Shown here: one piece after another, positions 1 through 12,550 of the stretch
How positions within the stretch are numbered: position 1 is the first letter of the stretch
Layout: each line of letters begins with the position of its first letter
NCBI GenBank assembly: GCA_026874595.1
Contig: CM049318.1
Location: 27,304,956 to 27,368,955, forward strand
Reading direction: 5' to 3'
From: Sipunculus nudus
Taxonomy: Eukaryota; Annelida; Sipuncula; Golfingiida; Sipunculidae
Length of the DNA: 64,000 nt
Translations under genes and position numbers: made by a program
Notes under the pieces: model-generated
Database searches by the model: none
What the model was told of the DNA's origin: nothing
Seen by the model: the letters and a program-made list of their open reading frames with translations, nothing else

Positions 1-1390
1 CTCGTGTCCCTGGTGATGACGCAACTCTCACGAGATCTCCATGCCATTGTTCATCCCCATTGGCTGGCAGACATACCACCGTCATTCATGTGACCACAGA
101 CAGCCAGACAGGAAATGATGTATGCGCAGGCGCAATGCCAAGTGTCACTTGTCTTCCTTTTCCAGGAACTCCCGTTCTTTATCCTAATGTACCATTGACC
201 CCTACCGCTCCAGATCTCAGCCCGGGGAGCCACATGCAATAATGGAAAACATACATACATATGTACATACACACACATATACATACATACATACTTAAAG
301 CTTGCTTTGCTTTGCGTGTATTTATAACATACAAGTCATAGCATTACCACACGGTTCATTCTAGTCAATGATTATGACGATACATGTCTATGTCAATGTG
401 TTGTACTGTTAGGAATTTAATGAATAATAAATGTCTTGATAAGAATTCATTGTCTTGGAATATTACTGAAAATTTTAAGCATATTGTGATAATGATGGCT
501 CCAGTTACCAATCTGCTTTATTCTTCGTCCGATGCAACATTTTCGCCATAAGAATTCGAAGAAAACAATAAAAAAGTTAATTTCTGCAAGGGAGTAGACT
601 TGTATCCACTCCCGAAATCTATCCAATACAAAGCAAAGTTCAAATATCAATTTTATAACAGTTCCTTTAAATTAATTTTTATTTACAGTGACTAAGGTTA
701 TAAGGAATTTCACAGTTGCAAGAGGGAATTTTGAAGAACTGGTTAGTTGTCTTTACTCACATTAGTATAATGACAGGGATTTAGGAGGATTTGCATATTT
801 TGGTAGCATTTTTTGGGTTGGATTTTCCATTTCAATACAAATTAAATTTGGGGCTGATCTTAAATTGTCACAAGACTGCTTTCTATTTATCTTCTCTAAT
901 GGTTTACAATCATTATACCTACGTAAATTAAAGGATGTTTCTCTTTTTGCCTCTTTTTGAGAAATTTCACTGTAAAATTATGAATGTCTTTCTATAATTA
1001 TTACAAAACTTGATTTATTGTAGTTTGACATTTGACATTTTGAGCACTGCATTGTAGAGTCCTGATTTGTCGAACCTTTGTGACCAAGCCGTATATTTCC
1101 CATGTTTTTTTAAAATAAAAAACGTTTAATGTTTGAACATTTGATGGCCATGCAAGATTCAAAATACTTCGATAAGCCTAGTTAATATGTTCAGTCACAA
1201 GCTGCTGAGGCTGAACAAGCTGTAAAACTCAACCGAATACCGAAAACTCAATTGTTGGTTACTGATCACCGAGACATAATTGCTCAAATTCAAATTTAAC
1301 AATGAAATCTCATGATTCAATTAAAAAAATATTATTGCACAGCTAAAATATCAAATTACTGCTAACTGTTAATCTCAATATAACCTTTAA
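1..1390. other. Intergenic, AT-rich
   Basis: No supportable gene. Bases 1-240 are less AT-rich than what follows. A short run of CATA/CACA microsatellite lies at about 247-295. The rest is AT-rich with only short random open frames. Confidence 0.6.
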
Positions 1391-1399
1391 ATCTGCGTA

Positions 1400-1840
1400 A
1401 CATGATTGGAAATATGTTGGCGCCACTGGTCTTATATCACGGGTATATCCGAAATCAATATGCGTATCAAATTTCAAGGCGATTTTCACTTGTGTTTGAT
1501 TTTTTTGTTTGTTCAAGATGGATTTGTCCTAATGATCTTGTTGCAATTTTTAATTGCATTTCTGAAGAACCGAATGGACGGATTACATTCAGAAGTTGAT
1601 TTTGATAACCTGAAAGGTGTAATGAGGCACATTATTTCAATCGCATTATGAAATGCAAAATACAGGACACAGCTATAACTCTCACCTGACCGTCATTTTT
1701 CCGTCGCAAAATTATCACTAAACTTTCGTAAAATAGGTGACACCATTAGTCTCGTTTAAAAAGTTTAGGTTCCCAAGATCGACAGGCTTATCAAATTTCA
1801 AGGCTTTCCGTGCATCACTTATCGATATGGACCCCTTGTA
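1400..1840. repeat. Degenerate dispersed repeat with internal direct repeat
   Basis: The 16-mer TATCAAATTTCAAGGC occurs at about 1467 and again at about 1787, roughly 320 bp apart. The surrounding text (cases of 'caaaattatcac' and 'accatta/actggt' contexts) resembles the tandem cores of the larger repeat elements further right in the window. Two overlapping plus-strand open frames here have no recognisable protein character. Confidence 0.3.
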
Positions 1841-2529
1841 ATAAATTTTACTCAAAATAGATTAATCGTAGTGAAAAGCTAACTTTTTATTATGTCGGAT
1901 ATATTCGTGTGATAGAATGCCATGAATCAGAATGATTATTTGCTATGAGATCTTAGTCATAACAGGGCTTCCTGGCTTTTGCCAATAAGAAAATTCGGTA
2001 CATCTGACCAATGAAAGCCATGGTCTCTTTCTCCATACACAAGCTCTCTTGTGACAAGCCTGAAGAACCTGTATTCTTAAGGTTAGATGAACGCATTTCC
2101 AAGCCCTGTATATTATCATATAAGGTGCACATTTAAGGGACACTGGGAAAGTGTTTTCTATCGAGCGTTTGGCATCATGTAATACACCAAACTAAAGACC
2201 AATACCTGAAATTTTATTTTAGTCCAGGAAACAGGGGGTTCCGTATCTAATTTCCCACTGGAGACCATTTCCTGTAGCGCACCATAAGTGCACCAAAGAT
2301 GTCGCCACCTGCCGAGCCATGCACACACCATTAGCACTGACACAATCAATCGCCTCAAACACCATTAAGAAATATGGCTACCACTGAGGGAAAAAATATT
2401 ATTGAAAGTCTCCTGTCTGCCACCATCTGGAATCAATATACTTTTCCTCATACATTTAATGCCTAATATTCTTTGCTGCCCTACAATATTTAATGTCAGC
2501 TCAATCCACAAAATGGGCCGACCCTGACC

Positions 2530-4330
2530 GGACCTGGAAATAGGTCACTCTAACGTGGAGACTTGTTTTTCCCTGAGGTCCAGTCCTATGGACGTGATTA
2601 TATGGGCGTTCCTTTAACATAGAGCAAAGCCGGTCTCTCCGCGTATGACAAGGCAAGTCGTTCCATCTGGCAACTGGACCAGTCTTAGCGCGTGGTTAAT
2701 TGGCCATTCATGCTTCATGGATAAGAACTAATCCTTTCCTTTAGTCAGTATTTCAACGTGGTCAAAAAGCCAGTCGGTCATTACGGCAAGATACTGGTCC
2801 CTGAGCTATATTTTTTTCACGTGGTCTCTGTAAACAATGACATAAAGAAGGTGAAGCATAATGTATACTATGCTTTTTTTAGTGCAGCCACGTTTTAGTT
2901 ATATTGACTGCTCTGTCCACTCATGTCACAGAAGGGCGGGAACTCTACTGATCGCCGATAGATGTCGTTGTCAGTGAAGTGGAGAAAAACAAAAGGTTTA
3001 ACAAAGGAAAGCAATTAAACATGTGGAGCAGGCACTACACACATGTGGGTACTCCAGGCGGCGAGTTAGAAGTCCAACAAAAAGAGACCCCCAAGCGTGA
3101 CGATGGTTACTAGAAAGAGAAAACAAGTCATTGCTCTGGAGGCCCCTGTGTCGCAGGGCTGGGCTGCCAGAGTTCATGTCGTACTGGTAAAGAAAGTGAA
3201 GTTTACAAACCATCTTGATCATGCATGAACCCGCGTGTATCCTCCGCGACAATCGGGTCAAACAAAGAGCAAGCGCTCCCTGGAGGACACTTTGCACAGT
3301 GTGTGCCGGGTACCACGCAAATCCTATCCGAAAACTTAGATTGCTGTGACTGTCAGGAAGCTCGGAATTAAGTTTGCATGTGGAACATCAGCAAGAGCGC
3401 TGGCCTACACCAGATCACGGCGCACGACAGCCGCTCACATCATGCACATGTTTGGTTTGGTGGACCAAACCAGCCAAGAAAACAACGTTATAGACTGGGA
3501 CAGCATACTTTATAACCGTGATTGCAAGAGAAACTGACAGGCATACAAGATGGATACGGGAGACCATTCATATCCGAAAAGAAAGATCGTGACGGGTACA
3601 ACATGAACTGACCAAACTCTGCAACCTGCTCATCTCGCCGACACGCCATCTACCGGCGAGCAATCGTGGCCTGAGGAAGTCATGAGTGAACGAAACGGTC
3701 ACTACAAGTAAGTGGCTGAGTTTAAGAATATACATAGTATGTATTCCCACGTGATCATAAGTGACGTCCTTCCAAATGGGCAAAGGACTAGCTCTTCTCT
3801 GTGGCCCTAAGTTCGGTCTCTCCTCGTGGTCACTAGACCAGTTTTTCCATTTAGTTGCATTATATTGTCCTCCCCGTCATCGTCAGCCCAGTATTTTACC
3901 TGGTCCTAAGCCAAGTGTGTGATCATGGTGATAACGCCTGCCTTTCCACCAGATCAGTCCTTCTACATGCCTCAGTAAAGTGGGACCTGTCTGAAGGACC
4001 ACCTGTTAAATTAGTCCACCCGTCTATTACGACCACCCTCGAGTGAACCGACAGATTAACATTGCTTAATACTAGCTTATAACTGACCCATCTGATAACA
4101 CCACCTGTGAATTAGGATCATATTTGTCCAGTCTCACGGATGGTCTTACAACACAGGTTTCACTATACTTCCATATGGTCACGTGGTCGGTCCTTGAACG
4201 AGTCGAGGCAACTGGGCCAGTCCTTCCATGTGGTCAAGTCCTTAAACGACTAGTTCTTAAACCATACTACCGTTACATCACCACATTCCCTGCTTGTGAG
4301 ATCGGGGGTCTATTGCAATAATCCGACTTG
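2530..4330. repeat. Degenerate GTGGTCA / CCAGTCCTT repeat field
   Basis: Loose variants of 'gaccagtccttccatgtggtca' recur at about 2660-2700, 2755-2815, 3820-3850, 4115-4150 and 4180-4245. They are separated by a more GC-rich block at about 2930-3780 that contains only short, unrecognised open frames. I read this as an old decayed minisatellite or tandem-core element, not coding sequence. Confidence 0.3.
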
Positions 4331-6480
4331 AGACAACTTGGTGACTTAAGCCAAGGGCCATATGTTTGTCACTCTAGTGATCGTTAAGACGTAATGATTG
4401 AAACAATTGTCTTTGGGCCTGTTACTGGGCACAAATCCGGTAAATTGTTATTGCAACATAACAAAAAAAACCCAGCTTTCATACATCATCAACAAAACAC
4501 AAATAAAGAGCAAGATTAATAAATAACAACAGTGGAATGATTTTATTTGGCAAGGAACTTGGCTTCTCGGCAGCTAACAGAAAAGAAATGTTTCTATAGT
4601 GTCACAAGAAGGCAAGGTGAAATCTATAGGCTGTTAACGGAAAAAATTTACGGTATAAATATTCGTTGGGTTAAACTCTGTAAATCAGGCAAAGTCACGT
4701 GATTAGGAGTCACGTGTTCATAATTATTCAAATTAAGGTAAAGGTAAAATACCACTAACCGTATCAAAAGATTACTTTTGATACCAATGTTTTACTTTTT
4801 GTTTCTTTTATCTCTATGACGACACGTTGAAATGACTTAAGAAGAAACTAGATCTGGAGACATAACTGCAGATAGCAGGCGCGTGGCGCAATAAGTAGAT
4901 TGTTTCTTATGATAAAAAAAGAGAATACATAAAAATGGTAAATGAAGAGTCCATTTTTTCATGAATTATTTGTATTCGACCACATAAAAATTGGTTTTAC
5001 GGAGTCGCCGCACCTTTTTTGCGTGGATCTAAAAAAAAATTAAATGAGGATCACGTCCTCAGAACCTTATATTCCTAATTTGTGCTTTTTCCTCGATTCC
5101 ATTAAGAGGATTCTTGAAAGTATAAAAAATGGACTAAATTTTGTGTTGATTATTTGCACCTTTCAAAATTTAAAGTAAATGCTTGTTTTTTCCTGGCAAG
5201 CTGGCAAAATTCCGAGTTTTGTGTTTCGACCAAAAATTAAAAAATAATAAAAAATAGAATAACTATTGAACTACTTAATTATAAAATTTCTCTTTGTTTC
5301 TGAAAAATTAAAATCATTTTACATGAAATTAATAAAAAAAGATTGATTCGTTTTCAGAAACAAGACCTAAACAAGAAACATATTTTTCCTAGAATAACTA
5401 GGAATGCACGGTATGCATAACACGCCCTAATCCAAGCAAAAGTGTTATTGGCTTTACCAATTAACTCCAATTAACACATTGGTTTTACCCTAACGATTGG
5501 CCGGAATAATACAATAATAAAAACATTAAATAATTAAAACAAGTTAATCTAATCCAAATTCTTTTGATCGTTAACCTTGGTAAACAATTGGAATGATAGT
5601 ACTTTATGATTAACTAAGGATATTTTTTTCCTATTTTCAATATTTTAAAAGACAATACAGACACGCCTTGAACTTGCTTAGCCGTGCAAATGAGAAATCC
5701 AGGTTTAAAAAGGAGCATTGACCTTTTGACCTGATGCTATGTGGTCATGAATAGACTGGTTCCTGCCTTTAATTTAGTGTAACATGTTTTACTACAACAT
5801 TCTTATAAAATAATTAAACAATAGAAAACCAGACACCTGTATCCCTGATTCCTTATCTCAAGTGAAAACCAAGTTATTGCCCGTGTGGGTGAAACAAGGG
5901 ACATCTAGTGGCTAACTTGCGAACTAAATACATATGCGGCCGTGCCTTGCATCTCATCACTATATATTTAAATATACTTATGTCGGCCCATGATCATGTG
6001 ACAGGTATGTTCTACAACATGTGGGACAGCCTACAAAGTAAACTTGAGCATCCCTCTGGGTTACATTTTTTACTATCAAACATCACTTGATTGACGTGAG
6101 AAGCCCAGAAATGCACGAATCAACACATAGAGGTCTCCCCTGCACCGTCAAGCCTAAACCTCCACGCAAGTGCCAAGATCTATTGGGGTATCTTTGACAT
6201 CACTTGCACAGCTCCTCTGTGTGGAGAGTGCCCTAATACAATAAACTTGATAAAATCTCCATGCAGGCTTAAAATCAAGTGGCGTTAATGAATGTTATAC
6301 TTGGCATAAAGAAGACAATACCTCCAAGTGCAAAAGTGAAGCATGAAATAAAAGTCAAAATGCAACGAAACAAACTAATCATTTGCTCTAAAGAAAATCT
6401 AAATTTAAGCAATTTTAGTCTGATGTATGACCATGTGATGACTACTCAAGCAAATTAACCTGACACTTTGTAAAATCGTA
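4331..6480. other. Intergenic, AT-rich
   Basis: No gene, RNA or clear repeat unit seen. Long A/T runs dominate. There are no supportable splice-bounded open frames. Confidence 0.6.
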
Positions 6481-6498
6481 ACATTTTTCTTTTTTCAG

Positions 6499-6511
6499 GG
6501 GGGGGGGGGGG
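6499..6511. repeat. Poly-G tract
   Basis: An uninterrupted G run of about a dozen bases. It is one of several homopurine G or C tracts in the window (also near 13350, 18670, 31510, 33550, 35420 and 59580). Confidence 0.85.
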
Positions 6512-6868
6512 AGGCATAATAGCGATGCATTAATTAGGGTCAGGTGTTCATGCGGTTGAGGTTGTGATAAAAAGATGCAAAAGAGACCTCTGGTGGAGAT
6601 TTGCAGAACTAAAGGGAAAGGGAGGTTTCACATATCCGATATTGGTTATGGAAGAAACCTCTAGCTCACGGCTTCATAACTTATGTATCTTATAACAACA
6701 AGGACAATACACAATGATCAGAAATTTGCGTCTGTGTGTATGTGTGTGTGTACTTATGTGAATGCAAAATTCAAAAAGATTCAAGTGAGCAAACCGGGGT
6801 GTCTCTCCCCGTAAAATTCTTCATCCCTCTTTTCAGTCTTTTATATGCCAACAATCTGTGAGCAACGA

Positions 6869-6871
<3 letters not shown>

Positions 6872-6959
<88 letters not shown>
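6872..6959. repeat. (TA)n microsatellite, about 44 units
   Basis: The longest uninterrupted alternating TA tract in the window. It lies downstream (3' side) of the minus-strand ASB-like gene. Confidence 0.97.
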
Positions 6960-6961
<2 letters not shown>

Positions 6962-7419
6962 TGGAATGATTATATATATGTGTGAATATATGGCTATATT
7001 TATGATTACATGTATATAATAAATATTTTAACTATATCACATAAGAAAATATAAAATTATGTCTCTTGTTCAAACACACCGGTGTTTTGAGTAATAATCT
7101 AAATGGATTCATAATTCTGGTATTTCCTGCAGGCTTCTGTCAAAAAATTTAACTTGCGAGGACAACTAGTCTCTCAACAGGTGTGCGCCAATACTACAAC
7201 AATCATCGACAAATATGCGTCAAACCTGTGTACAAAAAAAGTAGCACAACTGCAGATAAAAACATTATCCCGATCGGTGGTGGGCCGAGCAATTGCCCAA
7301 AGTCAAGTTTTAAAGTGAACCAATTGTGCAGACGACTGCGGCAGTATTATTACACGAGAACAAACGATCGACATTATATGGTGACTATGACTACCGGTGG
7401 AGATGACGTCACTTCCGTT

Positions 7420-8706
7420 TTAAAGTATATCCCGAAGTAAGATATAGTCCTTCAGGGAGCTGGGTAACTCCAAGCACTGAACTTTATGAGTGATGCCAAA
7501 TGAAATATACTTCCTTATGACTTTGCGGCACAGCTGTTTAAGTGAGCGAACGGGAGGTATTTCTGCCAGTAATTTCTGCTGTTGTGGTGTGTGTTCGGAT
7601 TCACCCACTGACGACTGTTTCTGATCGCCATTTCCATTCTGATGGGAAATTACGAACCCCACTTCAGCAAACAGTTTGAGCAGCTCACAGTGTCCCCTCT
7701 CGACCGCCAACTGAACTAGAGTCCTGCCATCGTCCCCATCGTAATCAAGTTTCCCCGGGACATCCAGATCATAATTGTAGAACAGAAACAGGCGGATTGT
7801 TTCAATTTTCTGATTGAGTACAGCATCGAAAGGTGCGGACTCACCGGCGTAGTTATACATATGACGTAATTTGCCAGTCCGGAGTAACTGCTCCACGATC
7901 ACAGTGTAGTTTTTACGTACTGCCACATGGAGGGCCGTGTCTCCCGTCTTAAATTCCCTCAAGTTTACATTACAGTTTGCTTCCAAAAGGCGTGCCGCAG
8001 CGTCTTTGTTGTTATAGCAGACGGCTTCCATTAGAGGCGTGTGGCCCCATTGATTCTGCAGGTTGACGTCACTTCCGGCAGTGATGAGAGCTGCTACCAA
8101 TAATCCTCCGCCATGGCGGGCGGCATAGTGCAAAGAAGTGTCTAAATTTCGATCACGAATATTGAGCGAACATCCAGCACGAATTAATCTTTTAACTGCC
8201 TCGAGTTTGCCATTCCGTGTTGCCTTCATCAGCGGGGTTTTCAGTGTAATATCTTGTGCGTTGACATCGATTCTCTGACGAAGTAAAACGTCAAGGATGT
8301 CACAGGCGCCATCTTCAGCTGCGTAGTGACACGGGGAGTTGCCGAACGTGTCACGAGGGTCAGGGTTGGCGCCAAATGTGAGCAGCTTGTGAAAGCACGC
8401 CATCTTGTGGCGAAGAACGGCGAAATGAAAAGCAGTCCGTCTTAAGGTGGCTGTCGTCTGATGTATATCAACCCTCATGTCGTATAGATACTGCAGCATC
8501 CCTGTAAATCCCTTATAAGCGACTAAATGTATAGGGCTCAGGTCTAGATGGTTCTTCTTTCGGACCTCGGTGAATTTAGCATTAAGATCTATCTTATGTT
8601 GCTCGACCAGCTTTTCAAGGCGGGCGAGGTCGTTATTGATAACACAGTCATAGAATTCAAGGCCCCACCCCTGGCCCGCAACTCTCGCTGCGTTCACGCT
8701 GGCCAT
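7420..8706 (-). CDS. Ankyrin repeat and SOCS box (ASB-like) protein
   Basis: An intact single-exon frame of 428 codons plus stop. Residues about 15-350 form nine or ten ankyrin repeats, shown by recurring TPLMxAxxxG / ALHxAV-type helices with DVN/NVN hairpin ends (for example GHTPLMEAVCYN, DTALHVAVRKN). A polar Q/G-rich linker (about 352-382) leads to a C-terminal SOCS box (about 384-428). Its BC-box is SLKQLCRKVIR and it ends SLKDYILLRDIL. Family knowledge: ASB proteins use the ankyrin domain to bind substrate and the SOCS box to recruit Elongin B/C and Cullin5-Rbx2 for ubiquitination. The usual LPxP Cul5-box motif is LPSS here, so Cul5 binding could be weaker. The start at 8706 has A at -3 and G at +4 (AACATGG). 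An in-frame ATG five codons upstream (8721) has a poor context. Lack of introns is unusual but the frame is undamaged. I cannot assign a specific ASB number. Confidence 0.93.
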   Translation of the reverse strand: MASVNAARVAGQGWGLEFYDCVINNDLARLEKLVEQHKIDLNAKFTEVRKKNHLDLSPIHLVAYKGFTGMLQYLYDMRVDIHQTTATLRRTAFHFAVLRHKMACFHKLLTFGANPDPRDTFGNSPCHYAAEDGACDILDVLLRQRIDVNAQDITLKTPLMKATRNGKLEAVKRLIRAGCSLNIRDRNLDTSLHYAARHGGGLLVAALITAGSDVNLQNQWGHTPLMEAVCYNNKDAAARLLEANCNVNLREFKTGDTALHVAVRKNYTVIVEQLLRTGKLRHMYNYAGESAPFDAVLNQKIETIRLFLFYNYDLDVPGKLDYDGDDGRTLVQLAVERGHCELLKLFAEVGFVISHQNGNGDQKQSSVGESEHTPQQQKLLAEIPPVRSLKQLCRKVIRKYISFGITHKVQCLELPSSLKDYILLRDIL

Positions 8707-9052
8707 GTTACTGGTATACATAAGGCTGGTTTTAGGGTTCCAGATCGTATGTTATAATGTATTTACTTACATGTGCTATCAGCCATGACAGTAGCTGCTT
8801 GACAGGGTGCTGTGCTGTCACGTTGCAATATACACAGCAGGCTGGGTTTCACAGTCCCTCCGTCCATACACAGTGAAATATTTGCAGGCCAACTGCTATC
8901 CCGAGAAATACAGCTCTGTTTCGTATTTTGGTAGCTGGGTAAACAGCTTCACTGGCTGGCTTGACTATCTCTTGTTGGGATGCTGCTCGGCTCAGTTGAG
9001 AAAAGATAATATATGCAAGCAGACGGCGAATCAATATGGCGACTTCAGTTGC

Positions 9053-9060
9053 TGACGTCA
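9053..9060. promoter_or_regulatory. Perfect CRE palindrome upstream of the ASB-like gene
   Basis: TGACGTCA lies about 350 bp upstream of the chosen ASB start, in a stretch (about 8980-9140) that is less AT-rich than its surroundings. It is a plausible CREB/ATF site and proximal promoter marker. No TATA box or start site can be fixed from sequence alone. Confidence 0.4.
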
Positions 9061-9139
9061 ACGTAACCGCCGATCAATAATCTATGCGCCCGCCAGCACC
9101 GAGAGATCGAGCCTTCACTGCCGATCGGGGAATTCCCGA

Positions 9140-9811
9140 GAACGGGTGCAAATAAACTGTAAACAAACCTGAACCTTCCCTCTGGTTCAAGTTATACACG
9201 GATTATCTTGAATGTTATATCTGTCTTGATATAATGCAACGCTGATGAATTTTTAATTTTCATACCTGATTAAAGTTTAATTTATTTAACAGAAAATAAA
9301 AAAGCGAGTAATTTATAAAAAATGTGTGATTATATGATATATTTTGGCCAATCACATGAAAAATATAATCCAACATTATAATTATTATTTATTCAATATT
9401 TTAATCATAATAACACAGGCTGATGATGATGAAGATGACGATGATGATGAGAATGAAATGGCAGATGTCAGACGATTCTTCTATATATAATGAACGTGGC
9501 AAAAGTAATGGGAACGTCATGCGTCTGTTACACACGCTGCAGTCTGGGATGTCAACACATTTTGAAAATGAAAAACCTAAAATATTATTTAGACATCCAG
9601 TATCAGCGTTTTTGCTAGCAAGTCATAAATACCGGATCTAAACACTGGCGAAAACATATCGTTTTTTTTAACAATAACAAACGAACAAAAATTAAAACAA
9701 AAACCTCGCCCATTATTCCGAAGTAGCATTTATGTACATATGCATAAACATGAATGTTCAATATATATCATCGTCATATGAACATGTATCTTTATATATA
9801 TATGTATATAT

Positions 9812-9845
<34 letters not shown>

Positions 9846-9915
9846 TTATATATATTATTATATATTTATATATAAATCGATCATGAATGGCATTTCATTC
9901 ATCTCTCTATTTATA

Positions 9916-9987
<72 letters not shown>

Positions 9988-10120
9988 TTAATAAGCAGGT
10001 AAAAACAAAAGCTGATCAGAAATTGGCGAAATGGGTCATTAGCATATGAAGATTTGATTTAATAATTTAAAAACAACCGGGCGGCCATGAGGCTCCGTCA
10101 TCATAGATACTGTTTCACAG
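9140..10120. other. Intergenic with TA microsatellites
   Basis: AT-rich. Contains a GAT/GATGAT run at about 9421-9455, an interrupted (TA)n at about 9795-9880 and a cleaner (TA)n at 9924-9973 followed by (TG)n. No gene supported. Confidence 0.6.
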
Positions 10121-10126
10121 ACCTTG

Positions 10127-10477
10127 ATTCAGCGAGCCGCTTTAGCGTCTATTTCAGGAATAATGATCAAGGCAATTGAACCAATCAAATGAGTAGCGTA
10201 TACTATTTTTTTTTTTTTTTGCAACTGGCTGAGTATAGACCTTATGCTATAATTCCAGACTAAATGTTCAGTAATGCGGGAAGGGCGCCCAGACATTGAC
10301 CAATCAGGATTGAAGCCATGTAAACGTTCTGGTGCATGTGTTCTTGTTCAAACGTGTGAACAGTGTATTGTTTATATTTTTGTTTCTTTAGATATTTATT
10401 GGCAATTTTGATTTCGGCTCAAAGACTGACAGGCTTGTTGATTTTCATGAAATAGACGCCAGAGCGGCTCGCTGAAT
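10127..10477. mobile_element. MITE-like inverted-repeat element
   Basis: ATTCAGCGAGCCGCT at 10127 is matched in reverse complement by the sequence ending at 10477. The pairing continues inward with few mismatches (GCGTCTATTTCA.GAA) for about 35 bases per arm. Similarity stops outside the arms. The 350-bp length with paired ends and no coding frame suggests a non-autonomous DNA transposon. I found no clear target-site duplication. Confidence 0.55.
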
Positions 10478-11000
10478 TAATGTATGTGAACGCGCAGCTG
10501 CCACAATCTTGATAGTATGATGATGTTAGGCCCTGGAACCTGGGCGCACCGGAAAGACACCGAGTGAATAATTTTGGAAAGGAAGGAAGACGCGATCCGG
10601 CAATCAAAGACAAACGGGCAAATCGATATACTCTTGACCAGTTTCGTTGAGCTGAACCCAGCATTCTATCAATATTTCGTAACTATAAATATGAATACGT
10701 GAAAATATCTCGAGTAATCTAAGACCTCGTAATTCGTCATAAAAAATGCGTTTAAATTTCAATTACTTAGATTGTTAATTGGCATAAGGAGCACAGATGA
10801 GAGCGTGATTTCCATTATATATTTATATAGTATATAATTATTATTATTATTAGTAGTAGTAGTTTATTATAATTATTGAATTTTTTATGTGCTAAGTTTA
10901 TACTTTTTATATTATCTCGAAAGCTGCGATTTCTGACTATTTAGTATATTAAATAGAAATAAAAATGATAAAACTATAATAATGATAATAATAATTAAAA

Positions 11001-11034
<34 letters not shown>

Positions 11035-11802
11035 TCACTGTAGCAGCTAAGAAAAGCCGATTCCTATTAGGATCATTAGGGTAGAATAACTATGATCATC
11101 ATTTTCATCGCTATTTTTTTTATCATCATTATCATCACTATTGTTATCTTAAGTCGTTATGTTCGTGGGGGTGATGTTAGTACAAGTAGTATCGAAAGGA
11201 AAATAACAGTACTCGCATTAGCAGTGCAGTAGCACAGCAGAGGGTACAAGCGTCCTCATCTCTATATTTATGTGATAATTGAGGTGCATAACACTGCAAG
11301 ATGACAGGACAGAAAGCTGCCGAACGTGTGAACGTAAGCAGGGATCCGGAAATAACGCCCGCGTCATCGTCCCGTTATCTTATGGTATAAATGCTCACAA
11401 ACGGCAAACAGGGCCGTGTGACAGTCCAAAATAGCCCTGCACCCATCTGCCGTCCCGGCACATCACAGAAGGTCGTTCTATTTCAAGCAAATTTGTCCAT
11501 GAAACCACGAGATCACGTCATGACGTTCTCAATGCATTCTTATCCTGGCAGGGAAGCAAGTCATTGCCATGGAAACCGAGGACAGTCATTGTTCCTTTGA
11601 TGCCCCTCCCTTGCCTGTGTTCGATATATTTCTTCAGAAGACATTTACAGCTGCGCATTTCTGGTTTTATAAATAACGTTTAGACAGAAATATGTAGAGA
11701 CGTCCTAGTTCTCAAAGTCATACTGCGGCATACTCATTGTATATGCTTGTAATTAATCTGGTGTGTTTTAACCTCTCAAACGCGCAGACGAACAGGACGA
11801 GA

Positions 11803-11834
<32 letters not shown>

Positions 11835-12550
11835 CAGATAGACAGACAGAGATACAGAGAGACAGAGAGACAGAGAGAGAGAAGGCTGATATCGTTACTT
11901 TTCCATCAACGCAAAATACCTTTCTATCACACTAGCGACATCTGTTTGCAACGGTTAATACTTAGGATTCGGGTCCGTTATATTGAGAAAGAAAGCACGT
12001 ATATATTTGTTTTATTTCAGATGATGAAAACCTTTAAAAATAATCTTATCCATAAAGATGAAGTTCCTTATATTCTGTTTTATTCAACAAACCCCTCAAT
12101 GATGGCTAAATGGGCCCGAACATCGAAACTAAGGACACCTTATTCACATTTAACATATGTTACCTAAACACGAAATATATTTGCCAGGATACTTTCACCT
12201 ATATTTGTATTCACCCAAAATAAACTTAAACCGTGAGATAGTGCACATAATATAGCAAATGCTAATGTAATTTTGAGCGTGCCCTTGGAAGAGGGCAATA
12301 GTATTTCTCGAATATCTGATGTTCAGTGGCACAGTTTTACGTCGGGTGAGCAAGAACGACAACAAATAATAAGATCATCATTATTTTATATACGCGTATA
12401 CACCTGAAGGTTTTCATTTACGTACAGCCATTTAAATATGCGTGGCCGCAAGCAAATTTGGTTGTCACTAAAATACACGTAGTCCCTATGTTAAAGAAAA
12501 CATGCCTTGATACAGACCTATAACTGGGTCCGGAACCTCTGTGTTACACA
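10478..12550. other. Intergenic with simple repeats
   Basis: Contains ATT/TTA trinucleotide runs (about 10835-10870 and 10980-11035), ATC-rich sequence (11095-11145) and a GA/GACA-rich tract (11797-11883). Short plus-strand open frames at 11391-11600 and 11946-12167 show no domain character. Confidence 0.6.

Noticed and set aside
7183-7440. 85-codon plus-strand open frame overlapping the ASB 3' end
   Set aside because: It overlaps the end of the ASB gene on the opposite strand, has biased composition and shows no domain.
8726-8770. GTAAGT donor upstream of the ASB start, minus strand
   Set aside because: The nearest AG acceptor before the start codon would make an intron of only 45 bases and the upstream ATG would be out of frame, so I did not call an extra exon.
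9754-10002. Tyr/Ile-rich open frame
   Set aside because: It is a translation of TA microsatellite sequence. The same applies to 22867-23169, 30221-30586, 53527-53754 and 55180-55437.
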